From the NCBI GenBank assembly GCA_002937895.1, contig PTKV01000011.1, positions 1-64,000 on the forward strand: 64,000 nucleotides of DNA, given 5' to 3'. The notes under the pieces were generated by a model. It did no database searches. It was not told where the DNA came from and saw nothing but the letters and a program-made list of their open reading frames with translations. This DNA is from Alphaproteobacteria bacterium MarineAlpha5_Bin9. Its GTDB lineage: Bacteria > Pseudomonadota > Alphaproteobacteria > HIMB59 > GCA-002718135. Positions 1 through 10,489 of this stretch are shown here, piece after piece (within the stretch, counting starts at the first letter, position 1; every line of letters starts with the position of its first letter). A program made the translations under genes and the position numbers.

Positions 1-778
1 AGAATTAGTTCCTGCCGAATCAGCTTCTAGATATGAAGCGGTTAGAATTGGTGATCTACACGTTGCTCATGAAACTTGGGAGTCAACTATGGCTCTTCCT
101 TTTTATGAAGCTATGGATAAAGGTGGGCTTATTGATGCAGGAAGTCATGACCTAATTACATTCGAAGAAATGGGTGTTCCGAATTGGGTTATTGATGAAG
201 GATTATGTCCAGGTCTTCCTAGTTGGGAAGCTTTAAAATCTCCTGAATGTGCTGCAAATTTTGCTACTGCTGATTCAGATGGAAAAGGTCGTTGGTTAGA
301 AGGTCCTTACGAATGGCATACTGAAGTTATGCCTAACAGACTTAAAGGTCTTGGTATCGATGATTTATGGACAGTTAAATTTGCAGGTAGTGCGGATGCT
401 CTATGGGCTGAATTAGAAGCAGCTAAAAAAGAAGGTCGTGGAACAGTAATATTTAACTGGTCTCCAAATTTTACTGATGCAGCTGGTTTCACATTCATTG
501 ATTTTCCGCCATACTTTGAAGGTTGTAGATTGGAAAATGGTGGAACTTTAGAAACTACTGGTTGTGGTTCTCCTAAAGGCTGGCTTAAAAAAGCTGCTCA
601 TATTAAATTTCCATTATCGCATCCAGATGCATATAAATTTTATACAAAAATGGCTTTTACAGCACCACAAATTGGTCTAATGGCTGATTTAGTTGATAGT
701 CAAGGAATGGATCATGCTGCAGCTGCTACAGAATTTATTGCACAACATAGAGATCTGATCGATCTTTGGAAAAAATAA
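1..778 (+). CDS. Glycine betaine/proline-type ABC transporter substrate-binding protein (ProX/OpuAC-like), 5' partial
   Basis: The frame stays open upstream of the listed ATG to the window edge (ELVPAESASRYEAVRIGDLHVAHETWESTM...). Followed by ProV- and ProW-like genes. Confidence 0.8.
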   Translation, partial: ELVPAESASRYEAVRIGDLHVAHETWESTMALPFYEAMDKGGLIDAGSHDLITFEEMGVPNWVIDEGLCPGLPSWEALKSPECAANFATADSDGKGRWLEGPYEWHTEVMPNRLKGLGIDDLWTVKFAGSADALWAELEAAKKEGRGTVIFNWSPNFTDAAGFTFIDFPPYFEGCRLENGGTLETTGCGSPKGWLKKAAHIKFPLSHPDAYKFYTKMAFTAPQIGLMADLVDSQGMDHAAAATEFIAQHRDLIDLWKK

Positions 779-795
779 AAAATATATATAATTTC

Positions 796-828
796 AAAAA
801 TCCTCCCCAATATAGGGAGGATTTTTTT
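796..828 (+). terminator. Rho-independent terminator after the substrate-binding protein gene
   Basis: Inverted repeat AAAAATCCTCCC-CAATATA-GGGAGGATTTTTTT with a T-tract. Confidence 0.85.
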
Positions 829-864
829 ATTTTAATTAGGTTTAAAATATATTAAGGTTTTAAA

Positions 865-1905
865 ATGTCACAATTAATTGAAGAAAAGAACTCTACTCCT
901 GTAATTAAATGTGAATCAGTTTATAAAATTTTTGGTAATAATGCCCAAAGACTTCTAGAAAATTCTAACGGTCAAGTTGATGCAAAAACTTTTCAAGAGT
1001 CTGGCTGCATTGTTGGAGTAAACAATGCTTCATTTGATGTTATGAAAGGTGAAATGATGGTTGTTATGGGTTTATCAGGCTCAGGAAAATCTACTTTGCT
1101 GAGATGTATATCAAGACTTACTGAAGCTACTTCTGGAAATATATTTATTGATGGCGAAGATCTTTTATCTATGAACAATAAACAATTAATCGAACTTAGA
1201 AGAAATAAAATGGGCATGGTTTTTCAGAGCTTTGCTTTACTTCCTCATAAAACTGTTATTGAAAACATTGCATTCCCTCTGCAAATCAAAGGAATGACCA
1301 CACAAGATAGCATGTCAAAAGCATTGGAAATGGTTGAGTTGGTAGGTTTAAAAGGTAGAGAAAATTATTTTCCAAGAGAACTTTCAGGAGGTCAACAACA
1401 GCGTGTTGGTATCGCTCGTTCTTTAGCTGTAGAACCAGATATTTGGTTTTTAGATGAACCTTTTTCAGCGCTTGATCCTCTAATAAGAAAAGAAATGCAG
1501 GATGAGTTTCTTAGGTTGCAAGGAGTGCTAAATAAAACAATAATGTTTGTAACTCATGATTTTGATGAAGCACTCCGCTTGGCTGATAAAATAGCTATTA
1601 TGAAAGATGGAATTATAGAACAACTTGATACTCCTGATAATATTGTTTTAAATCCTGCCACTGAATATGTAAAAAAATTTACAGAAGATGTTCCTAGGGA
1701 AAAAGTACTTAAAATTGAATCTATAATGGATCCATATGACTCTAATAATTCAGGCTCAAAGCAAGTTTCTAAAGATGCAATTATTGAAACATTGGCTGAA
1801 TCAATTTTAAACAGTAAAGAAGTGTTAACAGTAATTGATAATAAAAATCAAATAGTTGGTTCATTAAATCCTTCTAAAGTAATTAAAGTCATATTTGGAA
1901 AATAA
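865..1905 (+). CDS. proV: Glycine betaine/proline ABC transporter ATPase (ProV/OpuAA-like)
   Basis: Walker A GLSGSGKST, signature LSGGQQQRVGIARSLA, Walker B DIWFLDEPFSALD; C-terminal extension after the ATPase domain. Confidence 0.88.
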   Translation: MSQLIEEKNSTPVIKCESVYKIFGNNAQRLLENSNGQVDAKTFQESGCIVGVNNASFDVMKGEMMVVMGLSGSGKSTLLRCISRLTEATSGNIFIDGEDLLSMNNKQLIELRRNKMGMVFQSFALLPHKTVIENIAFPLQIKGMTTQDSMSKALEMVELVGLKGRENYFPRELSGGQQQRVGIARSLAVEPDIWFLDEPFSALDPLIRKEMQDEFLRLQGVLNKTIMFVTHDFDEALRLADKIAIMKDGIIEQLDTPDNIVLNPATEYVKKFTEDVPREKVLKIESIMDPYDSNNSGSKQVSKDAIIETLAESILNSKEVLTVIDNKNQIVGSLNPSKVIKVIFGK

Positions 1906-1910
1906 TTTAA

Positions 1911-3968
1911 ATGCTAACAGATCTCAAAAATTCAAGATCTAAACAATTTTTGTTGTTATTCATTTCTTTCTTACTTTTATATTTTTTTGTACCTGAAGAT
2001 GAAAATAGTTTATTATGGAGATTACCCCCTCTTTTAAAAGGTATTCCATTATTAATTAATAATTTTCTAGATAATTTAATGTTTAAATGGTTTACTATTC
2101 CAATATGGGATCCAGATTGGCAAATGTATGAAGATAAACCTCTATTTAGATTAATAACTAGATCAATTTCAGATTTTTTATTATTTTTAATTATTTTTAT
2201 AAGAGAAATATTTCTTGGAGGCCTTCAAACTATAGGTTCACTTACAGGAGATTCATTAAAAGCATATAAATGGGTTTACTTGCCAGCATTGCCCTGGACA
2301 GCAGTTGTTATTGGTCTATTTATTTTAGGTTATAAATTAAAAGGAATAGGATTAGCTTTAATAGCAAGCTTGGGATTTTTTTATGTTTCAATCTTTGGTC
2401 AATGGGAGCCTACTATGGAAACTTTATCTTTAGTACTTGTGACTGCACCAATTTGTTTTGTTCTAGGATTATTTTTTGGAATTTTAGGCTATTTAAATAA
2501 AAAAGTTGAGACTTCTTTACAACCTATATTAAACGTCGCTCAAACTATGCCCCATTTCTCCTATCTTGTGCCTATTTTAGTATTATTCGGTATAGGAGAC
2601 CATGCGGGTGCAGTAGCAACAATAATTTTTGCAACTCCTCCAATGATACGTTTAACAATACTCGGTTTGAAAAAAATATCACCTGAAGTAGTTGAGTCAG
2701 GACTAATGAGTGGATGTAATAGGTTCCAACTTCTGTTTAAAGTGTTAATTCCTACTGCAAGAAGAGATATATTAATAGGGGTAAATCAAGTTATAATGCA
2801 ATGTCTTGCAATGACTACAATTGCAGCATTTATTGGAGCTAAAGGATTAGGTTTTAATTTAAAGGTAGCCCTAAATGGTCTTAAAATTGGAAAAGCAGCT
2901 GAAATAGGAATTTGTGTTGTTATTATAGCTGTAGTATTAGATAAACTATCTTTGGCTTGGGCAAACAAGCAAAAGGATTATTTTGCAAATTTAAATTTTT
3001 ATCAAAGAAATAAAGCTTTCATATTTTTTGTTATCTTAACAATTATATTAGCTATTATAGCTTATTTTAGTGCATTCTTTTTTGATAAAGGATTTAATTA
3101 TTTATATTTAATTCCTTTTAATAAAGGATTAACAATTGCTCCAATTTTAGACGCTGGAATAGACTGGATTTGGGAGACATTTTTCTACTACTTAAACGCA
3201 TTTAACAAATTTCTAATAACATATGTTCTTTTTGTTATGAGAGATGCATATCTTGGAATGCCTGTAATATCAACTTTTGTATTGGTAATGGGGGCAGGTT
3301 ATATAATAGGTGGCATAAGATCTTGTTTAATTGTTGGAGCCTTAATACTTTTTATTGCTTTATCTGAGTATTGGAACAGAGCTTTAATTACAGCTTATAT
3401 GGCTACATTTGCTGTAGGAATATCTGCAATACTTGGAATAGTAGTCGGATCTATATGTGCAAGAAATGAAATAGCTGCAAAATTTATACTTTCTGTTTGT
3501 GATTTTTTTCAAACCTTTCCATCATTTATTTATTTAATTCCAGTTATTCTTCTTTTTGGCATTACCGATACTTCAGTAATGATTGCAGCAATTGCCTATG
3601 CTACAGTTCCAGCAACTAGATACACAGTTGAAGGACTCAGAAGCGTGCCACCAGCTTTGCAGGACGCAGGATCAATGTCAGGTGTTTCCAATTTACAAAG
3701 ATTAATTTCAATAGAATTTCCCTTAGCATTTCCCCATATAATGCTTGGAATAAATCAAACAGTTATCTTTGCTCTATTTATGGTAATTTTAGGTGCCTTA
3801 ATAGGGACTGAAGATTTAGGTCAAATAATTATGGGATGCTTGTCAAGACCAAATGGAGCAGGAATTGGTTTAACTTTAGGTATATTTGTTTCTTTTATTT
3901 GCTTAGCAGTTGATAATTTAATCAGAACATGGGCAGATGAAAGGAAAAAATTATTAGGATTAAATTAA
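1911..3968 (+). CDS. proW: Glycine betaine/proline ABC transporter permease, double-length (two ProW-like domains fused)
   Basis: 685 aa, two homologous halves, each with the permease segment (QPILNVAQTMPHFSYLVPILVLFGIGD / VCDFFQTFPSFIYLIPVILLFGITD). Confidence 0.88.
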   Translation: MLTDLKNSRSKQFLLLFISFLLLYFFVPEDENSLLWRLPPLLKGIPLLINNFLDNLMFKWFTIPIWDPDWQMYEDKPLFRLITRSISDFLLFLIIFIREIFLGGLQTIGSLTGDSLKAYKWVYLPALPWTAVVIGLFILGYKLKGIGLALIASLGFFYVSIFGQWEPTMETLSLVLVTAPICFVLGLFFGILGYLNKKVETSLQPILNVAQTMPHFSYLVPILVLFGIGDHAGAVATIIFATPPMIRLTILGLKKISPEVVESGLMSGCNRFQLLFKVLIPTARRDILIGVNQVIMQCLAMTTIAAFIGAKGLGFNLKVALNGLKIGKAAEIGICVVIIAVVLDKLSLAWANKQKDYFANLNFYQRNKAFIFFVILTIILAIIAYFSAFFFDKGFNYLYLIPFNKGLTIAPILDAGIDWIWETFFYYLNAFNKFLITYVLFVMRDAYLGMPVISTFVLVMGAGYIIGGIRSCLIVGALILFIALSEYWNRALITAYMATFAVGISAILGIVVGSICARNEIAAKFILSVCDFFQTFPSFIYLIPVILLFGITDTSVMIAAIAYATVPATRYTVEGLRSVPPALQDAGSMSGVSNLQRLISIEFPLAFPHIMLGINQTVIFALFMVILGALIGTEDLGQIIMGCLSRPNGAGIGLTLGIFVSFICLAVDNLIRTWADERKKLLGLN

Positions 3969-3970
3969 AA

Positions 3971-4873
3971 TTAATTTTTTTTTGAATTTTTTATTATTTC
4001 AGCAATAATATTTTCTTTGTTAGGTCCCATTAAATGAACTCCATTAACACCATTAATTCCTTTAAATAAATCAATTAATTCTAAACAAATTTTCATACTT
4101 TCATCTAGAGGATCTTTTGATTGATTTAATCTATTAATAATTTTGTCAGGTACATTAACACCGAATAAATTATCATTCATCCATTTTGCGCTTTTTGCAG
4201 AACTAAAAGGACCTAATCCTATAATAAAAAATGCTTTTTCAAAAATTCCTTCATCTTCTAGAATTTTCATATACTCTTTTAAAACTATATGATCAAATAC
4301 ATATTGAGTTTGAAAAAAATTTACTCCATTATCTATTTTAGTTTTAATTTTTTTTGGATCTGGTTTTCCTTCCGTAGGAACTTCAGCTCCTCCTATAAAA
4401 AAATATGGTGGTGGATCTATCTTTCTCCCAGAAGGGAACTGACTTTTATCTTTCATCATGTTAGCAGTAGATACTAATCCTAAACTATCAATATCATTAA
4501 CAGATTTTGTTTGTGGCTGATCACCATTACTTGGATCATCTCCAGATAAACATAAGATATTATGAACTCCAAGAGCAGCTGCACCTAGTAAATCTCCTTG
4601 AAGTGCTAATCTATTTCTGTCTCTAACTGTAAATTGTAAGATTGGCTCAAAACTATTTTGAGCTAAAATTATTGAGGCTACAAGAGAAGACATATGAACG
4701 TTAGCTCCTGGACTATCTGTTACATTAATCGCATCTGCGATATCTTTTAATGATGAAATTTTTTTTAAAAGAACATTTTTGTCTGATGAGTCTGGTGGGG
4801 TAGTTTCTGCTGTAAAAACAAAATTTTTTTTTAATAATTTATTGTGAAATGTGCTACTTGGCTGCATAAACAT
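3971..4873 (-). CDS. Methylenetetrahydrofolate reductase (MetF)-like protein
   Basis: FTAETTPPDSS, NVTDSPGANVHMSS, LQFTVRDRNRLALQGDLLGA, LCLSGDDPSNGDQP, FFQTQYVFD motifs of the MTHFR family. Confidence 0.82.
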   Translation of the reverse strand: MFMQPSSTFHNKLLKKNFVFTAETTPPDSSDKNVLLKKISSLKDIADAINVTDSPGANVHMSSLVASIILAQNSFEPILQFTVRDRNRLALQGDLLGAAALGVHNILCLSGDDPSNGDQPQTKSVNDIDSLGLVSTANMMKDKSQFPSGRKIDPPPYFFIGGAEVPTEGKPDPKKIKTKIDNGVNFFQTQYVFDHIVLKEYMKILEDEGIFEKAFFIIGLGPFSSAKSAKWMNDNLFGVNVPDKIINRLNQSKDPLDESMKICLELIDLFKGINGVNGVHLMGPNKENIIAEIIKNSKKN

Positions 4874-4889
4874 TTAATATATACTAATT

Positions 4890-6038
4890 CTATAATTTGC
4901 CACTATAACTATCATTATAAAGGTTATAAAAATCTTGACTATCTAGCTTTATTGGGTTGGTAGAGGTTGATGGATCATTAAAAGCCATAACGCTCATTTC
5001 TTTAAATTTGGAATTATCTTTTATTAGCTCTTTTAAAGTATGAGGAATTGCTAATTTATTTCTTAATTCTAATATCCATTCTAAAAATCCACTGAAGCTT
5101 TTATTTTTAATATCAATATAATTAGCTAAAGAAATTAATTTATCTGAGATAGCTTCTTTATTTCTAATTAAAACATATGGCATAAACACTCCATTAGTTA
5201 AACCATGATGAGTATTATAAATAGCTCCTACTGGATGACTTAAAGAGTGGATAGCTCCCAAGCCTTTTTGAAAAGCAGTAGAGCCCATAGCTGATCCTAC
5301 TAACATATTGCTTCTTGCCTCAAAATCTGTCCCATCATTATAAACTCTTAACAAAAAATTTTTCACTATTAATATTCCCTCAAGAGCAATGCCTTGAGAT
5401 AAAGGGTGAAAATTAGGAGAACAATATGCTTCTAAACAGTGTGCTAATACATCCATACCTGTAAAAGCAGTTAAATTTTTAGGCAGTTTAATTGTTAAAT
5501 CAGGATCTAAAATTACTAAAGATGGAAGCATTTTAGGATGAAAAATAATTTTCTTTTCTTTAGTTTCTTCCTTAGTAAATACAGAAGCTCTTCCTGTCTC
5601 AGACCCCGTGCCAGCAGTAGTAGGAACCGCTATTATCGGAAATATATTATTACTATCTGCTCTTTTCCAATAATCATCAATATCTTCAAAATCCCACAGT
5701 GATCTTTTTTGTCTTGCTAAAAAAGCTATTCCTTTTCCAACATCCATAGCTGATCCACCTCCTACTGCTATGACACCATCAAAACCCCCTTTGTTAAATA
5801 TAGACACTCCTTTCAAAACATTTTGACCTGTTGGATTTCCTTGAACATCACTGAAAATTAAGACTTCATTTGATAATGATGATTTAATTTTTTCAATTAT
5901 ATCTGTTTTTAGTATACCTGGATCAGTTACTATAAGAGGATGTTTTATAGAAAGAGTATCGCAGGCACTTTGTAATTCTTTAATTCTTTCTATTCCAAAC
6001 CAAATATTAGTAGGATAACTCCAATTTGCATTTTTCAT
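4890..6038 (-). CDS. Iron-containing alcohol dehydrogenase
   Basis: GGFDGVIAVGGGSAMDVGKGIA, PTTAGTGSETGRASV, H-rich metal motif AIHSLSHPVGAIYNTHHG. Confidence 0.85.
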   Translation of the reverse strand: MKNANWSYPTNIWFGIERIKELQSACDTLSIKHPLIVTDPGILKTDIIEKIKSSLSNEVLIFSDVQGNPTGQNVLKGVSIFNKGGFDGVIAVGGGSAMDVGKGIAFLARQKRSLWDFEDIDDYWKRADSNNIFPIIAVPTTAGTGSETGRASVFTKEETKEKKIIFHPKMLPSLVILDPDLTIKLPKNLTAFTGMDVLAHCLEAYCSPNFHPLSQGIALEGILIVKNFLLRVYNDGTDFEARSNMLVGSAMGSTAFQKGLGAIHSLSHPVGAIYNTHHGLTNGVFMPYVLIRNKEAISDKLISLANYIDIKNKSFSGFLEWILELRNKLAIPHTLKELIKDNSKFKEMSVMAFNDPSTSTNPIKLDSQDFYNLYNDSYSGKL

Positions 6039-6042
6039 AATA

Positions 6043-7422
6043 TTATATCGTTCTATAATGATAACTTTTAGCTCTTGTTACGTGATCAAAACCTAAAACT
6101 GATAATGTTACTCCGATACCAGTATCTTTAACTCCAGTCCAGGCTAAACCTGGATCAAGATAATCACATCTATTCATAAAAAAAGTTCCAGTATTAATTT
6201 TTTTTCCAAAAGATTTGGCAAAATCATCATCAGAAGTCCATATACATGCTGTTAATCCATAAGGACTATCATTCATCAATTTCTCAGCCTCAGACTCATT
6301 TTCAACCTTCATAATGCCTACTGTGGGACCAAATGTTTCTTCCATCATAAAATTCATATTGTGATTTACATTTATAAGAACAGAAGGGCTAACATAACAA
6401 TTATCTTCTTTAGAAATTTTAAAATTATTTTTATTAATTATATCTTGAGCGCCATTTGCTATTGCTTCTTTGATCTGATTTCTGATAGATTCTGCTGCTG
6501 ATATTCTAACTACTGGCCCAAGATTTGTAGATACTTTCAGAGGATCATCTAAAATATATTTTTCAGTAAAATTCTTTATGCCAGCTACAAAATCTTCATA
6601 AACTTCTTTATCAACATAAATTCTTTCAATTCCACAACATGATTGACCCGAGTTATAAAATGAACCATCTGCTAAGTTTTCAATTGCATGCTTTAAATTA
6701 CAATCTTTTCTAACATACGCAGGATCTTTTCCTCCTAATTCTAAGCCAGCATTTATAAATCTATTACCTATAGCTTTTTTTACCTCTTTCCCTCCGCTCA
6801 CAGATCCAGTAAACAATACGTGATCAATTCTGTTATCTGATATAATTTTTGCTGTTGATTTATGACTTAGATGCAAAAACTGAAAAACATTTTCTGGAAT
6901 TTCTGATTTGATTGCTGCTTTATAAAGTTGTTCGGCACATAAAGGGGTTTGTGATGAATGCTTTAAAATAACACAATTACCAGCTAATAAACTAGGAATA
7001 ATTGAATTTACAGAAGTATTATAAGGATAATTCCATGGAGCTATTACAAATATTGTTCCAAGAGGTTCCTTCATAATAAAATTATCAAACTCTTTATTTT
7101 TTTTGGAAATTATTTTTTTTAGCGCCTCTTCAGATTTGTCAATCATGTATCTTGCTCTTTCTTCAAATCCTTTCATCTCTCCATTACATTGAGAAATTGG
7201 TCTGCCCATTTGTTTACATAATTCTTCCTCAATCTCTTTAGAGTTTTGTAAAAAATTATCGACAAACAAGGAAACTAATTTTTTTCTTTCTTCTAAAGGT
7301 TTATTTTTCCAACTAATTAGAGCTTTTTTTGAATTATCAAGAGATAGATTTATTTCATTATCTGAAGCGTATTGCCTTTCTACATATACTGAATTATCAA
7401 TAGGACTTATAGTTTTAAGCAT
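6043..7422 (-). CDS. NAD(P)-dependent aldehyde dehydrogenase
   Basis: APWNYPYNTSVNSIIPSLLAGNCVILKHSSQTP, FTGSVSGGKEV, LELGGKDPAYV, GQSCCGIERIYV. Confidence 0.88.
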   Translation of the reverse strand: MLKTISPIDNSVYVERQYASDNEINLSLDNSKKALISWKNKPLEERKKLVSLFVDNFLQNSKEIEEELCKQMGRPISQCNGEMKGFEERARYMIDKSEEALKKIISKKNKEFDNFIMKEPLGTIFVIAPWNYPYNTSVNSIIPSLLAGNCVILKHSSQTPLCAEQLYKAAIKSEIPENVFQFLHLSHKSTAKIISDNRIDHVLFTGSVSGGKEVKKAIGNRFINAGLELGGKDPAYVRKDCNLKHAIENLADGSFYNSGQSCCGIERIYVDKEVYEDFVAGIKNFTEKYILDDPLKVSTNLGPVVRISAAESIRNQIKEAIANGAQDIINKNNFKISKEDNCYVSPSVLINVNHNMNFMMEETFGPTVGIMKVENESEAEKLMNDSPYGLTACIWTSDDDFAKSFGKKINTGTFFMNRCDYLDPGLAWTGVKDTGIGVTLSVLGFDHVTRAKSYHYRTI

Positions 7423-7508
7423 ATTTGTATTTTTAAATATATATCCTTTTAAATCAATTATTTTTTTATAATTTATTAATATTTAGGATATATTAAATGT
7501 AATATATT

Positions 7509-8252
7509 ATGAAACTTACCTTTAAAGGCAAAACAGCTATTGTTACAGGAGCAAGTGGTGGAATTGGGATTGATTGTGTTAGAAAACTTAAAGATCAAGA
7601 TTTTACAGTTCTTATGCTTGACATTAAAGAACCTCCTGAAAAATTTAAAAACGTAATTTTTAAAAAAGTTGATATTACTAATTTTTCAAAATTAAAGAAA
7701 ATAATTGATAATTTTTACAAAAAATACAATTCAATAGATTATCTAATAAACGCTACTGGCGTTCTTTGGTTTGAAAAAGATATTTCATCATGCGATATAA
7801 ATATGGATGTTTGGAATAAAGTATTTGATATAAATTTAAAAAGTATGGTTTATCTATCAAAAATTATAATACCTAAAATGAAGAAAAATAAATTTGGTTC
7901 AATGGTTCATATCTCCTCTATTGATGCTTTAAAGGGTGACGACAAACCGCAAGATGCTTACGGAGCCTCAAAAGCAGCAATGATTAGATTATCTAAATCA
8001 CTTTCTATACAATTTGCAAAATATAATATTCGTTCAAATTCTATACTACCTGGCCCGGTAATGACTCCTATGCAAGATAGATGGAAAAAAAATCCTAAAG
8101 CAAAAAAACAACTTTCTAAATCAATTCCAATAGGAAAAATAGGCAAGCCTGATGATATTTCAAACTTAATAATGTTTTTACTTAGCAATCAAAGTAGTTT
8201 TATTACAGGAACAGAAATTATTATAGACGGTGGAATTAATTCAAAACCTTAG
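7509..8252 (+). CDS. Short-chain dehydrogenase/reductase (SDR)
   Basis: TGASGGIG cofactor motif, NATG, YGASKAA catalytic motif, TGTEIIIDGGINS C-terminus. Confidence 0.88.
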   Translation: MKLTFKGKTAIVTGASGGIGIDCVRKLKDQDFTVLMLDIKEPPEKFKNVIFKKVDITNFSKLKKIIDNFYKKYNSIDYLINATGVLWFEKDISSCDINMDVWNKVFDINLKSMVYLSKIIIPKMKKNKFGSMVHISSIDALKGDDKPQDAYGASKAAMIRLSKSLSIQFAKYNIRSNSILPGPVMTPMQDRWKKNPKAKKQLSKSIPIGKIGKPDDISNLIMFLLSNQSSFITGTEIIIDGGINSKP

Positions 8253-8357
8253 ATTATATTTTTCACTCTGACATAAATCTAAAAAAAACGACACGATAAA
8301 ATAATTAATCTATTTAATCAAAGATATGTCTAATTTGTTAAAAGATAATTAAAAATT

Positions 8358-9590
8358 TTACTTAAATCTCTTGGGATCGAAAGGAGAAATATTTATATTA
8401 GTTTTTTTTCTTAATATTATATCACAAATAATTTTCCCACTAATTGCTCCTAAAGTCCATCCTATATGTTGATGTCCAAATGAATAAAATATATTTTTAT
8501 GATTTGCAGACTCTCCAATTATTGGCATTGAGTCAGGTAGAGTGGGTCTAAACCCAATCCAATTAGATTTTACTTCTCCTAATTGAGGAAATAATTTCCT
8601 ACTTTGATCCTCAATCATTTTTAATCTTTTCCTATTAATACCATTTTTTAATCCTGCTATTTCCACTGTTCCTGCTGCTCTCAAACCTTCTTGTAAAGGT
8701 ACAAAATAAATTCCATACTTTGGCCAGCTTACAGGTCGATTTATAATTCTATCCTTATTATTAAATAATAAATGATAACCCCTTTCTGTCTCTAAAGGAA
8801 ATTTATCTCCAACTAATAAAGCTAAATTTTTAGACCAAGAGCCAGCAGCGATTAATATTTTATCAAACAAGCCAGAGTTATTTTGAGATTTTATTAGTAT
8901 TTTATTGTTGTTTTTTTCAATATTAATAACTTTATCATTAATATAATTTCCACCTCTAGAGATAAAACTTTCAAATATTTTTTTACTTACCATCAAAGGA
9001 TTAGTTGTGTATCTTGAACCTTTATACATGACTCCTTTATAATAAATTTGGGCAATATTAGGTTCTAATTCATAAATTTCATTAGAACTTAATTCTTGAA
9101 TTTTAACACCATATTTTTTTCTTAAATTATTAGTATGCTGTGAATTAAGATATTCATCTTTGTCTTTATATAGGCTTAATACTTCAGCATTTTTTATATA
9201 CTCAGACACATTTATATCATTAAATATTTCATCGTATGAACTACTAGCATGGTTTAACAAGTTAGCTAATGAAGAAATAATATAACTTACTTTTTCTTTT
9301 CTACAATTTCTTAAAAATTTTATAGCCCAATTTAAATTATTTAAGATGTACCAATAATTAACTGAAAGTGGACTTTCAGAGTTAATAAGCATTGATGGAA
9401 TTTCTTTAAATAATGAAGGTGAATTTATAGGAATAAAACCATAATTAGCAAAAGTGCAAGCATGTCCATAACTTGTCATAGATCCTGGCTTTTCAGGATC
9501 AAACAATGTTACTTCAAAATTATTTTTTTGTAAAAAATAAGATGAACATATACCTATAATTCCAGAGCCAATTACAGCTACTTTTTCCAC
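8358..9590 (-). CDS. FAD-dependent oxidoreductase, DadA-like (DAO family)
   Basis: VAVIGSGIIGICSSYFLQKNNFEVTLFD dinucleotide motif; GYHLLF, WIGFRPTLPDSMPIIGES, GHQHIGWTLGAISGK. Confidence 0.85.
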   Translation of the reverse strand: MEKVAVIGSGIIGICSSYFLQKNNFEVTLFDPEKPGSMTSYGHACTFANYGFIPINSPSLFKEIPSMLINSESPLSVNYWYILNNLNWAIKFLRNCRKEKVSYIISSLANLLNHASSSYDEIFNDINVSEYIKNAEVLSLYKDKDEYLNSQHTNNLRKKYGVKIQELSSNEIYELEPNIAQIYYKGVMYKGSRYTTNPLMVSKKIFESFISRGGNYINDKVINIEKNNNKILIKSQNNSGLFDKILIAAGSWSKNLALLVGDKFPLETERGYHLLFNNKDRIINRPVSWPKYGIYFVPLQEGLRAAGTVEIAGLKNGINRKRLKMIEDQSRKLFPQLGEVKSNWIGFRPTLPDSMPIIGESANHKNIFYSFGHQHIGWTLGAISGKIICDIILRKKTNINISPFDPKRFK

Positions 9591-9595
9591 AATTT

Positions 9596-10486
9596 TTATC
9601 TAGGTGTTATGCCACGTAATTTTTCAGATCGACGTCTTAACAATTCAACTGTGGTTAATAAAAATATTGACAAAATAACTAAACAAGTAGCCATACATAA
9701 AATAACTGGGCTTATTTCTTGTCTAATACCTGCCCACATTTGTTTAGGAATTGTGAGTTGATCTAAACTAGCCATAAACATAACTATTACTACTTCATCA
9801 AAAGATGTAATAAATGCGAACAAAGCTCCTGATATCACTCCTGGCAGAATTAAAGGCATAACTACTTTAAAAAAAGTTCGTAAAGGTCTAGCTCCTAAAC
9901 TTTGAGAGGCTCTAACCATATTATTATCAAAACCTACTAAAGTTGCTGTTACTGTTATTACAACAAAAGGAGTTGAGAGAGCAACATGGGCAAGAATAAC
10001 CCCAGTAAAAGTGTAAACTAAATTGACTTTTGCATAAAAGAAAAACATACCTGCTGCAGTGATAATTAGGGGCACAATCATTGGGGAAATCAAAATAGAC
10101 ATTATTAACCCTTTATAAGGCATGTGAGGTCTGCTTAATCCTAAAGCAGCAAGAGTTCCTAATGCAGTGGCAATAAAAGTTGAAATAAAACCTATAAAAA
10201 AACTATTAACCGTTCCTACCATCCATTTGTTGCTACATGGTGTAGTTAAATTTTCATCTTCGCAAATACCAACCATATATCTATACCACCTAAAGGACCA
10301 AGCTTCGGGATCAGGAGGCCAAGCTACCATTCCATCAGTAAAAATCATAAATGGAGATTGACTAAATGATATAGGTATGATTGCAACTAGTGGTGCTACT
10401 AAAAAAAACAGGACAGTTCCACAAAAGAAAAGATATAAGTAATAAAAAATTCTTTGGGAAGGTGTAGAGTAACTTGGTAAAGCCAT
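9596..10486 (-). CDS. ABC transporter permease (PotC-like)
   Basis: Hydrophobic TM protein with EAA-type loop SQSLGARPLRTFFKVVMPLILPGV. Confidence 0.85.
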   Translation of the reverse strand: MALPSYSTPSQRIFYYLYLFFCGTVLFFLVAPLVAIIPISFSQSPFMIFTDGMVAWPPDPEAWSFRWYRYMVGICEDENLTTPCSNKWMVGTVNSFFIGFISTFIATALGTLAALGLSRPHMPYKGLIMSILISPMIVPLIITAAGMFFFYAKVNLVYTFTGVILAHVALSTPFVVITVTATLVGFDNNMVRASQSLGARPLRTFFKVVMPLILPGVISGALFAFITSFDEVVIVMFMASLDQLTIPKQMWAGIRQEISPVILCMATCLVILSIFLLTTVELLRRRSEKLRGITPR

Positions 10487-10489
10487 ATA

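Noticed and set aside
8253-8357. Possible ncRNA in the gap between the SDR and DadA-like genes
   Set aside because: AT-rich convergent spacer without a convincing stem-loop or promoter.
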